This document shows, piece after piece, positions 16,397-26,270 of a DNA stretch of 46,955 nucleotides (the stretch's first letter is position 1; each line of letters begins with the position of its first letter). The stretch is from NCBI GenBank assembly GCA_016934975.1, contig JAFGRV010000427.1, positions 1-46,955 on the forward strand. The letters run 5' to 3'. A program made the position numbers and the translations under genes. The notes beneath the pieces were generated by a model, which was given only the letters and a program-made list of their open reading frames with translations, searched no databases and was not told the origin of the DNA. Origin of the DNA: Spirochaetales bacterium (GTDB lineage Bacteria > Spirochaetota > Spirochaetia > SZUA-6 > JAFGRV01).

Positions 16397-19300
16397 AAGA
16401 AGTTCATAAACCCCCGGATTGGAAAGAAAGAGAAATTATCCTCGGTGAGCTTGATAGAAATATAATTGTCGAAGCAGCGGCGGGGACGGGAAAAACAACA
16501 GCCCTTGTGGGGAGGATGATCAATCTTTTAGAACAGGAAAAATGCACAATCCGGAACATGGTGGCGATTACCTTTACAAAAAAAGCCTCCTGCGAATTAA
16601 GATCCCGGTTCCGCATTGAGCTTGAAAAAAGATGTTGTACCACAAGTCAAAGTATTCTTCAGGATGCTCTGGATAATCTGGAAACGTGTTTTATCGGGAC
16701 AATTCATTCTTTTTGTGCCCGGCTGCTGCGGGAACGTCCGGTTGAAGCAGAGGTGAATATACCTTTCGAAGAGATGGAACCGGAAGAAGATCTCCTTTTA
16801 AGAACGCGTGTATGGGAAGAGTATATTTCCGGATTAATCCGGGATAATCCGGATGGGATTATTGAAAAACTCGACTCTCTTGCAATACAAATCCCGGATC
16901 TTTTACATGCTTTTCTCACCTTTACCGATTTTCCGGATATTACTCATTGGCCCGGGAGTGATGAGGAACAAATCCTGCCTTCCCTGCTTCCTGTCCTCCA
17001 CCAGGTGAAAACATATGCAGACCATATGGAAAGCCTTTTTCCCCGTCTCCCTGAAACCTGGAAAAATGATCAGCTTATCCCTTTCTACAGGGAATTCCCC
17101 CGGTCACTCACTGTCTTTAACCCGGAATCGAAGCTTGAGATGTATGAACTCCTTCTTCTCTTTGATAGAAATTTAAAATTGGTGCAGAAAGAGTGGATAA
17201 AAGATAATCAATTTACAAAAGAAGAATGCAAAGAGGAAAAGCTCCGGTGGGATCATTTTCGCGAACATATCATTATCCCGGTTCTGGAGGTCTGGCGTGT
17301 GTGCAGGTATGGACCGGTTATCAATCTTCTTAAAAACGCGCGTCGTCTTTATGATGAAACACGACGAAACCTGGGAAAAATGAATTTTAGCGATCTCCTT
17401 ATTAAAGCAGCGGGGGTGCTTAAAAGAAATCCGAATGTCCGGCTTTATTTTCAAAATAAATACAAGCGGCTTCTTATTGATGAATTTCAGGATACCGATC
17501 CGATACAAGCCGAGGTAATGATGTTTCTTACTTCCAAAGATCCGGAAGAGACTGATTTTAAGAAATGTGTTCCTCTTGCAGGTTCTCTTTTTGTCGTCGG
17601 GGATCCGAAACAATCGATCTACCGTTTCCGCAGGGCAGATATTGTCACCTATAATGACGTGAAACAGATAATTTGCAATAGTGGAAGTGGAAATGAACAG
17701 GGCTTCCTTGTACAACTTTCGGCAAACTTCAGATCAACCCACCCAATCCGGGAATGGGTGAATATGACATTTATAAAGCAGTTTCCCGAAGTGGAAACCC
17801 CGCAATCACCGGTGTATGTTTCCCTCCGGGGAGGGAGAAGATCATCAGCGGCAGATGAACGGGGATGCGTGTTCACCATCACAATCAAACAGGAGGAGTG
17901 CAAAACAAACGAAGCAGCGGCCAACTATGAAGGAGAACGGATAGCCTGCTTTATACGGGAATTACTGGAAAAGGAAGGTTCTTCGTACAGACCATCGGAT
18001 TTTATGATTATTACCCGTAAAAGAAAGAATTTATCCCTCTATGCGGATAAACTTGCGATGTACAATGTCCCTTACGCCATAACCGGAGGAACGACGTTAA
18101 ATGATATACGGGAACTCAGGCTCCTCTATCTTTGCTTAAAAACCATTTTAAATCCCGATGATCCGGTCGCCCTGGTGGGAACATTACGAAGCGAGCTTTT
18201 CGGATTCAGTGATACTTTTCTCTATGAATTCCGGAAAGCCCGGGGAAAATTTTCCTATAATGACACTGTCCCCGAAATCCCGGACCCTGAAATAAAAAAT
18301 CTTTTTACAACTACTTTTACGACACTACGGAAATTCCGTTTATATTTTGATACAATGCCGGCAGTTGCAGCATGTGAACGTATCATCGCAGATCTCGGAC
18401 TCATGCCCCTTGCCTGCATGAGTTCAGGCGGACACCTGAATGCAGGGGGGCTTGCAAAGTGCATCGAACTCGTGAGAAATCTTCGTTCTGACCTTTGGAG
18501 TCCGGGTGATGTTGTTCATTATCTGAAAGACCTCATCGACCACTTTTTTGCCTACGATGGTATCTCCGTTTCCCGGGAAGATAACGATGTGGTGCGGATC
18601 ATGAATCTGCATCAGGCAAAAGGTCTGGAAGCCCGGGTAGTTTTTCTCGCGGATCCCTCGGGAAATTCCCGGACAACCGCAAACCATCAGCCTGAAACAC
18701 ACATCCGCCGGTCCGGAAATGAGTCGGAGGGATATATGGTGATCCGGAAACAAACAAGCTATCACTCGAGTTCCCTCGCGTATCCGGAAAACTGGACTCA
18801 CCTTGCAGATGAGGAAGGAGAATTTCTCGCTCAGGAAGACATACGGCTTCTCTATGTTGCGGCCACCCGGGCCAGAGAAACCCTGGTGATTGTACAAAAA
18901 GAAAAAAATAATTCCGGGAATTTCTGGAATTATTTCGGGGAATCTCTTGTGGAAGCCCCCGAACTTCCCTTTTGTGCCCCTCACAAGCCCCGGGAATTGC
19001 CGGAAATCCATCTTTCAGAGGTTGCTATTCGGAAGGCTCATTCGAAAATCCGGAAGAAGCTTGCTCTGTCTTTGGAAAAAACCTATCATATCGAAGGTGC
19101 AAAAGAGTGGGCGTTAGGTGAATATCCGGCGGATCTCCTCCCTGAAAACGGGAAAGAATACACGTTATCTGCGGAAATCCCCGCTCTCTATGATTCCAAT
19201 GAGTCCGGAATTTCCGGTAAGTCCGGAGTTTCCGGTGAGTCCGGAGTTTCCGGTGAGTCCGGAGTTTCCGGTGAGTCCGGTGCCGAATGGGGGGAAGTGA

Positions 19301-19764
19301 TCCATAAACTCCTGGAGATCAGGATGAAAGATAATCAGGCTGATATGAATTCAGTCTGCAACTCTTTATTAGTTGAAAATAACTTTGATCCCGGATTATG
19401 TCCACAGGCATTGACTCTCGTTACGAGAGTTGTTAATTCGGAAATCTGGAAGCGTGCCAGGTCAAGCAGCAGGATTTTCGCTGAAATTCCTTTTCAAACC
19501 CTCCTTGATGAGAAATACAACCTTTCTCTCCCTACAATTCTCCGGGGAATCATAGACCTTGTTTTTCTGGAAAATGGGGGTTGGGTAATTGTGGATTATA
19601 AAACCGATAGAATAAAAAACAACAACGACCTTTTGAGGCTAACAACAAAATATACCCGGCAACTATGCCTCTATGCGGACGCATGGATTCGAAGCACAGG
19701 TGAAAAGGTGACAGAAACAGGACTTTACTTTATCTCGGCAGACACATATCGCCGTGTTTTTTAA
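16393..19764 (+). CDS. addA: AddA-like UvrD-family helicase-nuclease
   Basis: 1123 aa SF1A helicase/exonuclease that works with AddB in double-strand-break end resection. Motif I is 'AAAGTGKTTALVGRM' (about 32-46). Motif II is 'LLIDEFQDTDPIQAEV' (about 358), motif III is 'VGDPKQSIYRFRRAD' (about 402), motif V is 'IMNLHQAKGLEARVVFL' (about 735) and motif VI is 'RLLYVAATRARE' (about 820). The C-terminal RecB-like nuclease has 'GIIDLVFLENGGWVIVDYKTD' (about 1052-1072). Between helicase and nuclease lies a Ser/Gly/Glu linker made by an 18-bp tandem repeat (19201-19281). It ends shortly after 'GLYFISADTYRRVF', as in compact RecB/AddA forms. Stop-to-ptsP distance is 157 nt. Confidence 0.9.
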   Translation: MKEVHKPPDWKEREIILGELDRNIIVEAAAGTGKTTALVGRMINLLEQEKCTIRNMVAITFTKKASCELRSRFRIELEKRCCTTSQSILQDALDNLETCFIGTIHSFCARLLRERPVEAEVNIPFEEMEPEEDLLLRTRVWEEYISGLIRDNPDGIIEKLDSLAIQIPDLLHAFLTFTDFPDITHWPGSDEEQILPSLLPVLHQVKTYADHMESLFPRLPETWKNDQLIPFYREFPRSLTVFNPESKLEMYELLLLFDRNLKLVQKEWIKDNQFTKEECKEEKLRWDHFREHIIIPVLEVWRVCRYGPVINLLKNARRLYDETRRNLGKMNFSDLLIKAAGVLKRNPNVRLYFQNKYKRLLIDEFQDTDPIQAEVMMFLTSKDPEETDFKKCVPLAGSLFVVGDPKQSIYRFRRADIVTYNDVKQIICNSGSGNEQGFLVQLSANFRSTHPIREWVNMTFIKQFPEVETPQSPVYVSLRGGRRSSAADERGCVFTITIKQEECKTNEAAANYEGERIACFIRELLEKEGSSYRPSDFMIITRKRKNLSLYADKLAMYNVPYAITGGTTLNDIRELRLLYLCLKTILNPDDPVALVGTLRSELFGFSDTFLYEFRKARGKFSYNDTVPEIPDPEIKNLFTTTFTTLRKFRLYFDTMPAVAACERIIADLGLMPLACMSSGGHLNAGGLAKCIELVRNLRSDLWSPGDVVHYLKDLIDHFFAYDGISVSREDNDVVRIMNLHQAKGLEARVVFLADPSGNSRTTANHQPETHIRRSGNESEGYMVIRKQTSYHSSSLAYPENWTHLADEEGEFLAQEDIRLLYVAATRARETLVIVQKEKNNSGNFWNYFGESLVEAPELPFCAPHKPRELPEIHLSEVAIRKAHSKIRKKLALSLEKTYHIEGAKEWALGEYPADLLPENGKEYTLSAEIPALYDSNESGISGKSGVSGESGVSGESGVSGESGAEWGEVIHKLLEIRMKDNQADMNSVCNSLLVENNFDPGLCPQALTLVTRVVNSEIWKRARSSSRIFAEIPFQTLLDEKYNLSLPTILRGIIDLVFLENGGWVIVDYKTDRIKNNNDLLRLTTKYTRQLCLYADAWIRSTGEKVTETGLYFISADTYRRVF
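19201..19281 (+). repeat. 18-bp in-frame tandem repeat in addA
   Basis: About 4.5 copies of GAGTCCGGAGTTTCCGGT. Copies 3 and 4 are identical; copies 1 and 2 differ by one base each. Each unit encodes ESGVSG. Each unit also contains two inverted TCCGGA/TTTCCGG halves, so the array can self-pair. Length is a multiple of three, so slippage would only lengthen or shorten the linker. Confidence 0.95.
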
Positions 19765-19920
19765 AAAATTTCCTTTTTTTAAAGTCTCATTGCTTTTTTA
19801 ATAAGAAAAATACCCGTTTCCTCCTCTATAATCCCGGATTTGTATACATTTTAGGTTTTTTATTACTTGACAAATGAAGGCATATAACTGAACATTTTTT
19901 ATAGAGGGAAATGGAGACTC

Positions 19921-22188
19921 ATGGCGAAAAGCAATATCGATCTTTTTTATGATATCGGCGAATTATTGCAGCTTTTTGAAAAAACAATGTCAATCGATAA
20001 TTTTCTTCATAATGTCGTGGATCTGATTGCCGCACATATGAAGGCTGATGTCTGTACAATTTATCTCTATAATGAGGAAGAAGGAAAGCTGGTTCTCACA
20101 ACGACTATCGGTCTGCCGAAAGATTATATCGGGAAAGTAAAACTTTCTCCGGGAGAAGGCATTACCGGTCTTTGCTTCCGTGAAGGAAGATCTATTCTGG
20201 AGGCGGATGGTGAACAGAATATTGCATTTAAACTTATCCCCGGATTATCCGAAGAAAGATATACCGCCTTCCTCGCTGTCCCGATCATCAGGAGTTGTTC
20301 AACTCTGGGAGTTCTGGTACTTCAGCATAAAAAAAAGGGATATTTTACAGTAACAGATGAGCGGACCTTAAATGTGATCGCGGCTCAGATCGCGGTAGTT
20401 ATTGAAAACGCAAAATTGATCCTTGAAATAACCCATAAAACACGAAAACCGAAACAAGTAAAAGAATTTAATAATATTCTTTTTATTAAAGGAAGTGAGG
20501 GATCGAATGGGATCGCCTTTGGCCGGGCAGTCATTATCGGGAAGCGAAATGACGCATTTCTCGGATTTCCCGGCATAAAAAAGAAGGTTCCCACATTAAA
20601 GGATTTCGAACGTGCTTTAGGGGAAACCTTGATTCAGCTTGAACAGCTTCAGCGCGATATGGAAAAAGAGTTTTCAGAGATGGTTTCTCTCATCTTTAGT
20701 GCTCATCTTCTGATGCTCGGTGACAGTGCTTTTTCCGGAAAAATGCTCGATTTAATACGTAAAGGCAAACCCGTTCAGGATGCGATCATTCAGGTGATTA
20801 ATCATTATATAGATCTTTTCTCGAAGAATTCGAATCCCAGGTTTAATGAAAAAGTTCTGGATGTTAAGGATATCGGCCACAGGCTTTTAAGAAATTTGTA
20901 TAAAAAGCAGGATGAACCCGGGGATTATACAGATCAGATTATTGTGGCCCAGGAACTTCTTCCCTCTGAACTTGTAAAATTATCTGCTCAGAAAGTAGAA
21001 GGATTTCTCTTGTTCGGGGGTGGAATTACCGCGCATATCGCCATTCTGGCCCGGTCAATCGGTATACCCATGGTATTCAGTGATGATGAGAGAATTTTCC
21101 GGATTCATAACGGAACGGAACTTATTCTTGATGGTTTTCAGGGTACCATTATCATGAATCCCTCGAAAGAAGTCTATGACCATTACCAAATTTTAAACGA
21201 AGAACAGAAAAAGATAGAGAGCAAGAAAATATCAGGCAAAATACTAACAAAAGATGGGGTGCGGGTGTTTCTCTATGCAAATATTAACTTGCTCAGTGAT
21301 CTTAAGATAGCCATAAAAATGAATGCAGAGGGGATTGGACTTTATAGAAGTGAGTTTCCTTATCTTGTCCGGAATGAACTCCCTTCGGAAGAAGATCAGT
21401 ACAGGGTATACAGAAAGCTCCTGGAAGAGATGGAGGGAAAAGATGTTTGTCTGCGTACCCTTGATATCGGTGGAGATAAGATGCTCTCCTATCTGTCTCC
21501 TTCAAATGAAGCAAATCCTTTTCTCGGACTCCGGGCAATCCGTTTTTCCCTGAAGAACAAGGGTATTTTTTCGACTCAACTCCGTGCGATGCTCAGGGCA
21601 GGGGAGGGATTTCCCCTGAAAATAATGTTCCCATTAATTGCTTCGGTGGATGATTTTCTTGAGGTAAAACAGATTGTCCAGGAAAATATAGATCTTTTGC
21701 AGAAGGCCGGTGTGGCGTGTAATAATAAACCCCACCTCGGGGCTATGATTGAGCTGCCGTCAATTGTAGAGGTCGCCCGGGAGCTTGCTCTCCATGCGGA
21801 TTTTTTCAGTATCGGGACAAATGACCTTATCCAGTATATGCTGGGAATTGACCGTACAAATGAAGCCGTATCGACCATGTATACACATTATCACCCTGCG
21901 GTATTTCGGGCTTTGAATAAGGTTGTTGCCGCCGCAAAATCGGAATCCATCGACCTTTCGGTCTGCGGAGATATTGCATCTGATTCTCTTATCATCTATT
22001 TTCTCATAGGAATCGGTGTCAGAAAATTAAGCCTGAATCCAAGGTTGTTAGGTGATATTCAGCAGCATATTACCCTATTGTCTGTGGAAGAAGCGGAAAA
22101 AGTGGCACGTAAAATACTTTCCATGGGAACGACAAAGGATATCCATCAATATGTTCAGTCTGTTTTTCCAAAAGCCCTGTTACCCTGA
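19921..22188 (+). CDS. ptsP: GAF-domain phosphoenolpyruvate-protein phosphotransferase (enzyme I Ntr)
   Basis: 755 aa. The N-terminal GAF domain (about 1-165) is followed by the enzyme I HPr-binding domain (about 190-320), the swivelling phospho-His domain 'GGGITAHIAILARSIGIPMVF' (about 360-380) with the active His in TAHIAI, and the PEP-binding TIM barrel. In the barrel, 'DFFSIGTNDLIQYMLGIDR' and 'LSVCGDIASD' (catalytic Cys) are visible. It passes phosphate from PEP to HPr/NPr-type carriers in regulation, not sugar uptake. No HPr or IIA gene lies nearby. 'TAH' replaces the commoner 'SH' of the phospho-His signature. SD-like 'GGAAATGGAGACTC' precedes the ATG. Confidence 0.92.
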   Translation: MAKSNIDLFYDIGELLQLFEKTMSIDNFLHNVVDLIAAHMKADVCTIYLYNEEEGKLVLTTTIGLPKDYIGKVKLSPGEGITGLCFREGRSILEADGEQNIAFKLIPGLSEERYTAFLAVPIIRSCSTLGVLVLQHKKKGYFTVTDERTLNVIAAQIAVVIENAKLILEITHKTRKPKQVKEFNNILFIKGSEGSNGIAFGRAVIIGKRNDAFLGFPGIKKKVPTLKDFERALGETLIQLEQLQRDMEKEFSEMVSLIFSAHLLMLGDSAFSGKMLDLIRKGKPVQDAIIQVINHYIDLFSKNSNPRFNEKVLDVKDIGHRLLRNLYKKQDEPGDYTDQIIVAQELLPSELVKLSAQKVEGFLLFGGGITAHIAILARSIGIPMVFSDDERIFRIHNGTELILDGFQGTIIMNPSKEVYDHYQILNEEQKKIESKKISGKILTKDGVRVFLYANINLLSDLKIAIKMNAEGIGLYRSEFPYLVRNELPSEEDQYRVYRKLLEEMEGKDVCLRTLDIGGDKMLSYLSPSNEANPFLGLRAIRFSLKNKGIFSTQLRAMLRAGEGFPLKIMFPLIASVDDFLEVKQIVQENIDLLQKAGVACNNKPHLGAMIELPSIVEVARELALHADFFSIGTNDLIQYMLGIDRTNEAVSTMYTHYHPAVFRALNKVVAAAKSESIDLSVCGDIASDSLIIYFLIGIGVRKLSLNPRLLGDIQQHITLLSVEEAEKVARKILSMGTTKDIHQYVQSVFPKALLP

Positions 22189-22197
22189 ATCTCTCTC

Positions 22198-23082
22198 CTA
22201 AAGCAACATCAATTTCCTTTTGCTCAAAATAGTGATGAGGGTTGAGCATCCGATAAGTGTTCCCCCGATCAGGATAGACCAGGTAAAGGGTTCTTTGAAT
22301 AAAATAAAGGCAATACCGGCGATTACCGGGACCTGGACGAGTCCGATAAGGGAACCTTTCTGGGTAGACAGACTTTGATATGCCTCGGTCATTAAAAGCT
22401 GGGCAATTGTCGCGGAAATACCAATACCGATGAGTGAAATCCAGATAACAGAATACGGTATGTTCCGGGATAGTGAAATCCGGAATGTCTGGTCCGGAAG
22501 AAGGCTGATGGCGATAAAACTCACCGGTATGGCAACGATTGCAAAACTCAAATAAATGACTTCCGATTTATTTGTTTTACTCAATTCCCGGACGCTGGCG
22601 ATGGCGATACCGGCACATAATCCGCTTAAAATTCCTGTAACATCTCCTAAAGAAAGAGTATTTTTTAATGGATCGGTAAGGATATATATACCCACGGAGG
22701 CTATCACAAGAGGAATTATCAGCCATCTTTCAAATTTTTCTTTGAATACCAGTGCGGAGAAAAGCGGCGCGAAAATGGGATAGGTATTCAGGTAAAATAT
22801 CGAGATCGAGAGACCTTTGAGTTCCAGTGTCCAAAAGGTAAGTCCCAGAGCGATTCCACCAATAATACCTCTGAATAAAAGGAGTGGAAGATTATTGAGT
22901 GTAATTGGTTTTTTCTTAAATAACAGCCAGGAAACGAGGGCTATGAGCCCGAAAAGACTCCGGTAAAAAGCCTTTGTCCAGCTTGTTACATCAGGGCCTA
23001 TAAATTTTACAAGGGTATTTACAAGGGCAAAGAAGAAAACAGAGACGAGCATATAATATATTCCGATTTTTTTATGTTTCAT
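22198..23082 (-). CDS. EamA/DMT-family transporter
   Basis: 294 aa integral membrane protein with about ten helices in two repeated halves of five. Each half contains an EamA unit: 'FFFALVNTLVKFIGPDVTSWTKAFYRSLFG' near the start and 'YSVIWISLIGIGISATIAQLLMTEAYQ' in the second half. Family members export small metabolites such as amino acids or purines; the substrate is unknown. It is convergent with ptsP, with only 9 nt between the stop codons, and separated from hisD by 42 nt, so it may be read from the hisD promoter. Confidence 0.9.
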   Translation of the reverse strand: MKHKKIGIYYMLVSVFFFALVNTLVKFIGPDVTSWTKAFYRSLFGLIALVSWLLFKKKPITLNNLPLLLFRGIIGGIALGLTFWTLELKGLSISIFYLNTYPIFAPLFSALVFKEKFERWLIIPLVIASVGIYILTDPLKNTLSLGDVTGILSGLCAGIAIASVRELSKTNKSEVIYLSFAIVAIPVSFIAISLLPDQTFRISLSRNIPYSVIWISLIGIGISATIAQLLMTEAYQSLSTQKGSLIGLVQVPVIAGIAFILFKEPFTWSILIGGTLIGCSTLITILSKRKLMLL

Positions 23083-23124
23083 TGTCCTGTTATGAATAGT
23101 GTCCCATTATCGGTATAATTGGAT

Positions 23125-24426
23125 TCATTGGTCTTGTGTCAGGTCTTCATACCGTTGTAATACGGCTTTCCCATGAAAAAATAAGTCTTCTTCCAGCGCA
23201 AGGGTGTTTATTTTTTTTGCGTGAAGTAAAAGTGCCTCCTTTGTGTAGTAGATCAGGGAACTTTTTTTACAAAAATCATAGACACCGAGGGGTGAAAAGA
23301 ATTTTGCCGTTCCGCCTGTGGGGAGGACATGGTTTGGCCCGGCCCAGTAATCACCTACGGATTCACTTGAATACGGGCCGATAAAAATCGCCCCTGCATT
23401 CTTTATTTTATCGAGGATTGCTTTTTCATCTTTTACAATAATTTCCAGGTGCTCCGGGGCGATCAGATTCACCACTTCCGCACCTTCATTCATGGAATCA
23501 ACAATAATAATGGCACCATACCTCTGCAAAATTGTGCGAATCATCGCCTCATGTTCATTTCCCGTCAGGTGCTTATCAATATATCTATTCACTTCCTCTG
23601 CAAATCCGGAAGAATCGGTTACCAGAATAGATGACTCAAAACCGGTGCGGTGTTCCGACTGACTCAACAAGTCAAGAGCAACCCATTCGGGATTGGCGCT
23701 ATCGTCCGCAAGGACTACAATTTCGGAGGGACCTGCTATCATATCAATATCAACATAACCGAATACCTCCCGTTTCGCTAAAGAAACATAGATGTTCCCG
23801 GGGCCTACGATTTTATTTACTTTAGGAACGGATTCCGTTCCAAAAGCAAGTGCCGCGATCGCCTGGGCTCCTCCGATTAAATAGGCTTTTTCAATTCCGC
23901 AGATTTCCAGTGTCGCACCCAGAAGTGGATTCTCATAGAAATTGCCGGGGGGGGTGACAACGATAATTTCTTCCACTCCGGCGATTTGCGCCGGTATGAT
24001 ATTCATCAGCATTGTGGAGGGATAGAAGGCTTTTCCTCCCGGCACATAGACCCCGACTTTTTGTATGGGAGTAATCTTTTGACCCAGCCTGACCCCGTGT
24101 GCAAATTCTTTTTCCCAGGTTTTAAGAATTTGATTATTATGATAGCCGGTAATATTATCTTTTGCTTCTTTTAGAATAGTGATTAACGACGATGGAACTT
24201 TGGAAAGGCATTCCTTGAAATAATCTTTTGTCACCATCATATTCTCCAACGTCAGGTTAAAATGATCAAACCGTTTGGTGTATTCCATGAGTGCTTTATT
24301 TCTACCGCTTTTTATTCCTGCAATTATCTCTTTCACTTGAGCCGATATAGTTTCATCGATCTCAAAATTTCTTTGCAGTATTTTTAAAAGTCTGGTATCT
24401 GCATCTGCGTATTTTAAAATTTCCAT
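23125..24426 (-). CDS. hisD: histidinol dehydrogenase
   Basis: 433 aa, usual HisD length. It catalyses the last two steps of histidine synthesis (L-histidinol to L-histidine with 2 NAD+). Motifs are 'VGVYVPGGKAFYPSTMLM' (about 122), 'VGPGNIYVSLAKREVFG' (about 210), 'IDMIAGPSEIVVLADDSA' and 'LLSQSEHRTG' with the Zn/catalytic Gln-His pair, plus the terminal 'EGLxxH-like' region. No other his gene is nearby, so it is detached from a his operon. A good promoter (24493-24521) lies about 70 nt upstream. Confidence 0.95.
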   Translation of the reverse strand: MEILKYADADTRLLKILQRNFEIDETISAQVKEIIAGIKSGRNKALMEYTKRFDHFNLTLENMMVTKDYFKECLSKVPSSLITILKEAKDNITGYHNNQILKTWEKEFAHGVRLGQKITPIQKVGVYVPGGKAFYPSTMLMNIIPAQIAGVEEIIVVTPPGNFYENPLLGATLEICGIEKAYLIGGAQAIAALAFGTESVPKVNKIVGPGNIYVSLAKREVFGYVDIDMIAGPSEIVVLADDSANPEWVALDLLSQSEHRTGFESSILVTDSSGFAEEVNRYIDKHLTGNEHEAMIRTILQRYGAIIIVDSMNEGAEVVNLIAPEHLEIIVKDEKAILDKIKNAGAIFIGPYSSESVGDYWAGPNHVLPTGGTAKFFSPLGVYDFCKKSSLIYYTKEALLLHAKKINTLALEEDLFFHGKAVLQRYEDLTQDQ

Positions 24427-24492
24427 AAGTAATGCTCCCTTTTTATCTGTTCCCGGTGAATTTATCTTTTTCAGTTTCCCATAACAGAATCT

Positions 24493-24521
24493 ATCATACC
24501 AATTTATTTCTGAAAAGACAA
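24493..24521 (-). promoter_or_regulatory. sigma70-type promoter of hisD
   Basis: On the minus strand: TTGTCT, 17 nt, TATGAT. The expected start of transcription is about 60 nt before the hisD ATG. Confidence 0.6.
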
Positions 24522-24582
24522 CTATAAATGACAGGAAGACCCTGTTTTCAGATTAAAGTATAAATAAAAGAAATAGTTTTGA

Positions 24583-24612
24583 TTGACATTTCTCTTATCA
24601 TTATGGTATTTT
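24583..24612 (+). promoter_or_regulatory. candidate sigma70 promoter of lysC
   Basis: A consensus TTGACA, 18 nt, then TATTTT. It lies back-to-back with the hisD promoter in the 323-nt divergent spacer. The leader to lysC would be about 130 nt. I saw no lysine-riboswitch (L-box) core in it. The rest of the spacer is AT-rich with nothing else recognised. Confidence 0.5.
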
Positions 24613-24749
24613 TTTTTGATTTTCCGAGGTTATTGAATAATAGTGATTTTTCCTTTGTGAATTTTCCCGAAGGTATCAATCATCTCTGTAAGTCTTAATT
24701 TATTAATTTGAAAGAAAAAAACCTTAAGTTGACCAGACGAGGAGGCAGT

Positions 24750-26102
24750 ATGGTTATTTTAAAATTCGGCGGAACCTCAGTAAGAGATGCGGAATGGATT
24801 AATAAAGCCCTTGAAATCGTAAAATCACAACTGGATAGAGCGCCAGTCATGATTGTTTCGGCAATGGGAAAAACAACAGACAAATTACAGGAAATTGCTC
24901 ATCTTGCAGAGAAGGGTATGCGTGAAAAAGCGGATAATATTTTTCAGGATCTTAAAGAAGCCCATTTTTCCGTCATACATTCGTTTCTCACCAATGAAAA
25001 TCTTTCTTCATGTCTTGCTGCCATGGATATACTTTTTATCGAGCTTAAATCCATTATCAAGGGACTTTCTTATCTTCGTGAGTGCACACCACGGAGTAAT
25101 GACGCAATTCTTTCCTTTGGTGAACTTTTTTCTACGACAATTATCGCCCATAGGGCAAGAGAGATTAAAATAGATACTGCATTTATAGACTCCAGGGAGA
25201 TTATAAAGACCGATGATCAATTTACTCATGCCGTGGTGGATGAAAATGTGACTCATTCGTGCATCCGGGGGAAGATAAAACCTCAAAAAGGTAAACTTAC
25301 TGTTGCTCAGGGTTTTATTGCTTCGACGAAAGAAGGTATCACCACTACCCTTGGAAGGGGCGGGTCTGATTATACTGCAAGTATCATCGGTGCAGCCTGT
25401 CATGCCGAGGAAATTCAGATCTGGACTGATGTAGACGGGATCATGTCGTCTGATCCGAGAATTATTCCAAAGGCGAAAACCGTTGCGGAAATTTCTTATA
25501 AGGAAGCGGCGGAATTGGCATATTTTGGGGCCAGGGTGATACATCCTTCAACCATACAGCCTGCGATAAATTTAGGAATTCCGGTATTGGTAAAAAATAC
25601 GGGAAATCCTCAATCCATGGGAACCCGGATAATTGCGAATGGAGAGGGAAAAGACCGGAGTATTGGATTGCTTAAGGCTATCGCATTTAAAAAAGGAATA
25701 ACAATCATAAATATTACTTCGTATCGAATGCTCCTGGCGTATGGGTTTTTGAGGATGATATTTGACATTTTTGAAAAATATAAAACATCTGTGGATCTTG
25801 TATCGACATCCGAAGTTTCCGTGTCAATGACAATCGATAATACTTCACAACTGGAAAGTATTGAAAAAGATCTTAAAGCTGCCGGAAATGTGAGCGTAGA
25901 AAATAATCTGAGTATTATCTGTCTTGTCGGTCAGGGATTGTGGAGAGATCCCCAGATTTTATCAAAAGTATACGGTGCATTGGATTCCATTCCCATCCGG
26001 ATGATATCACTGGGAGCTTCTGATACGAACTTATCATTTGTCGTACCTGATAATGAAGCAGAGAATACAATAAAGTGTTTACATAAAGTATTTTTTGAAT
26101 AG
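24750..26102 (+). CDS. lysC: aspartate kinase
   Basis: 450 aa monofunctional aspartokinase. The start is set at ATG 24750, because GAGGAGG lies a few bases upstream and the family begins 'MVILKFGGTSVRD'; the track's 24708 start adds 14 residues. Kinase-domain marks are KFGGTSV (about 5), 'FGELFSTTIIA', 'TLGRGGSDYTASIIGAACHAEEIQIWTDVDGI' (about 205-235) and 'ISYKEAAELAYFGARVIHP'. Two ACT domains follow (about 300-450), with 'VDLVSTSEVSVSMTID', a form typical of E. coli LysC-like enzymes inhibited by lysine. It makes aspartyl phosphate at the head of the Lys/Thr/Met pathway. Confidence 0.95.
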   Translation: MVILKFGGTSVRDAEWINKALEIVKSQLDRAPVMIVSAMGKTTDKLQEIAHLAEKGMREKADNIFQDLKEAHFSVIHSFLTNENLSSCLAAMDILFIELKSIIKGLSYLRECTPRSNDAILSFGELFSTTIIAHRAREIKIDTAFIDSREIIKTDDQFTHAVVDENVTHSCIRGKIKPQKGKLTVAQGFIASTKEGITTTLGRGGSDYTASIIGAACHAEEIQIWTDVDGIMSSDPRIIPKAKTVAEISYKEAAELAYFGARVIHPSTIQPAINLGIPVLVKNTGNPQSMGTRIIANGEGKDRSIGLLKAIAFKKGITIINITSYRMLLAYGFLRMIFDIFEKYKTSVDLVSTSEVSVSMTIDNTSQLESIEKDLKAAGNVSVENNLSIICLVGQGLWRDPQILSKVYGALDSIPIRMISLGASDTNLSFVVPDNEAENTIKCLHKVFFE

Positions 26103-26163
26103 AATCAGTGTTATATAAAGTGTATAAAAAATTGCATTTTATTAAGAAACCTGTAATTTTCGA

Positions 26164-26192
26164 TTGTATTTTTTTTATGAATTGTTTATGCT
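26164..26192 (+). promoter_or_regulatory. candidate promoter of the J-domain gene
   Basis: TTGTAT, 17 nt, TATGCT, about 80 nt ahead of the J-domain start, in a 168-nt spacer after lysC. Confidence 0.4.
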
Positions 26193-26270
26193 ACTATTAA
26201 ATTCAAAGTAACAAATAAAAAGTCCGTCGCAATACGGGATTGTGTTTGTTCAATATTAAAAGGATCTGTA

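Noticed and set aside
17173-17715. 180-aa reverse ORF in addA
   Set aside because: Antisense shadow of a long real gene whose helicase motifs span this stretch.
18424-19011. 195-aa reverse ORF in addA
   Set aside because: Shadow of helicase motifs V-VI on the other strand.
19867-19888. TTGACA followed by TATAAC upstream of ptsP
   Set aside because: Only 10 nt separate the boxes; no good -10 lies at 16-18 nt, so I do not call a promoter.
23505-23530. TGGCAC...TGCA resembling a sigma54 promoter
   Set aside because: Inside hisD, and the GG-GC spacing is 12 instead of 10.
24613-24749. Possible lysine riboswitch ahead of lysC
   Set aside because: The leader is short and AT-rich, and no L-box core sequences could be found.
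25008-25544. 178-aa reverse ORF in lysC
   Set aside because: Antisense to the aspartokinase catalytic core.
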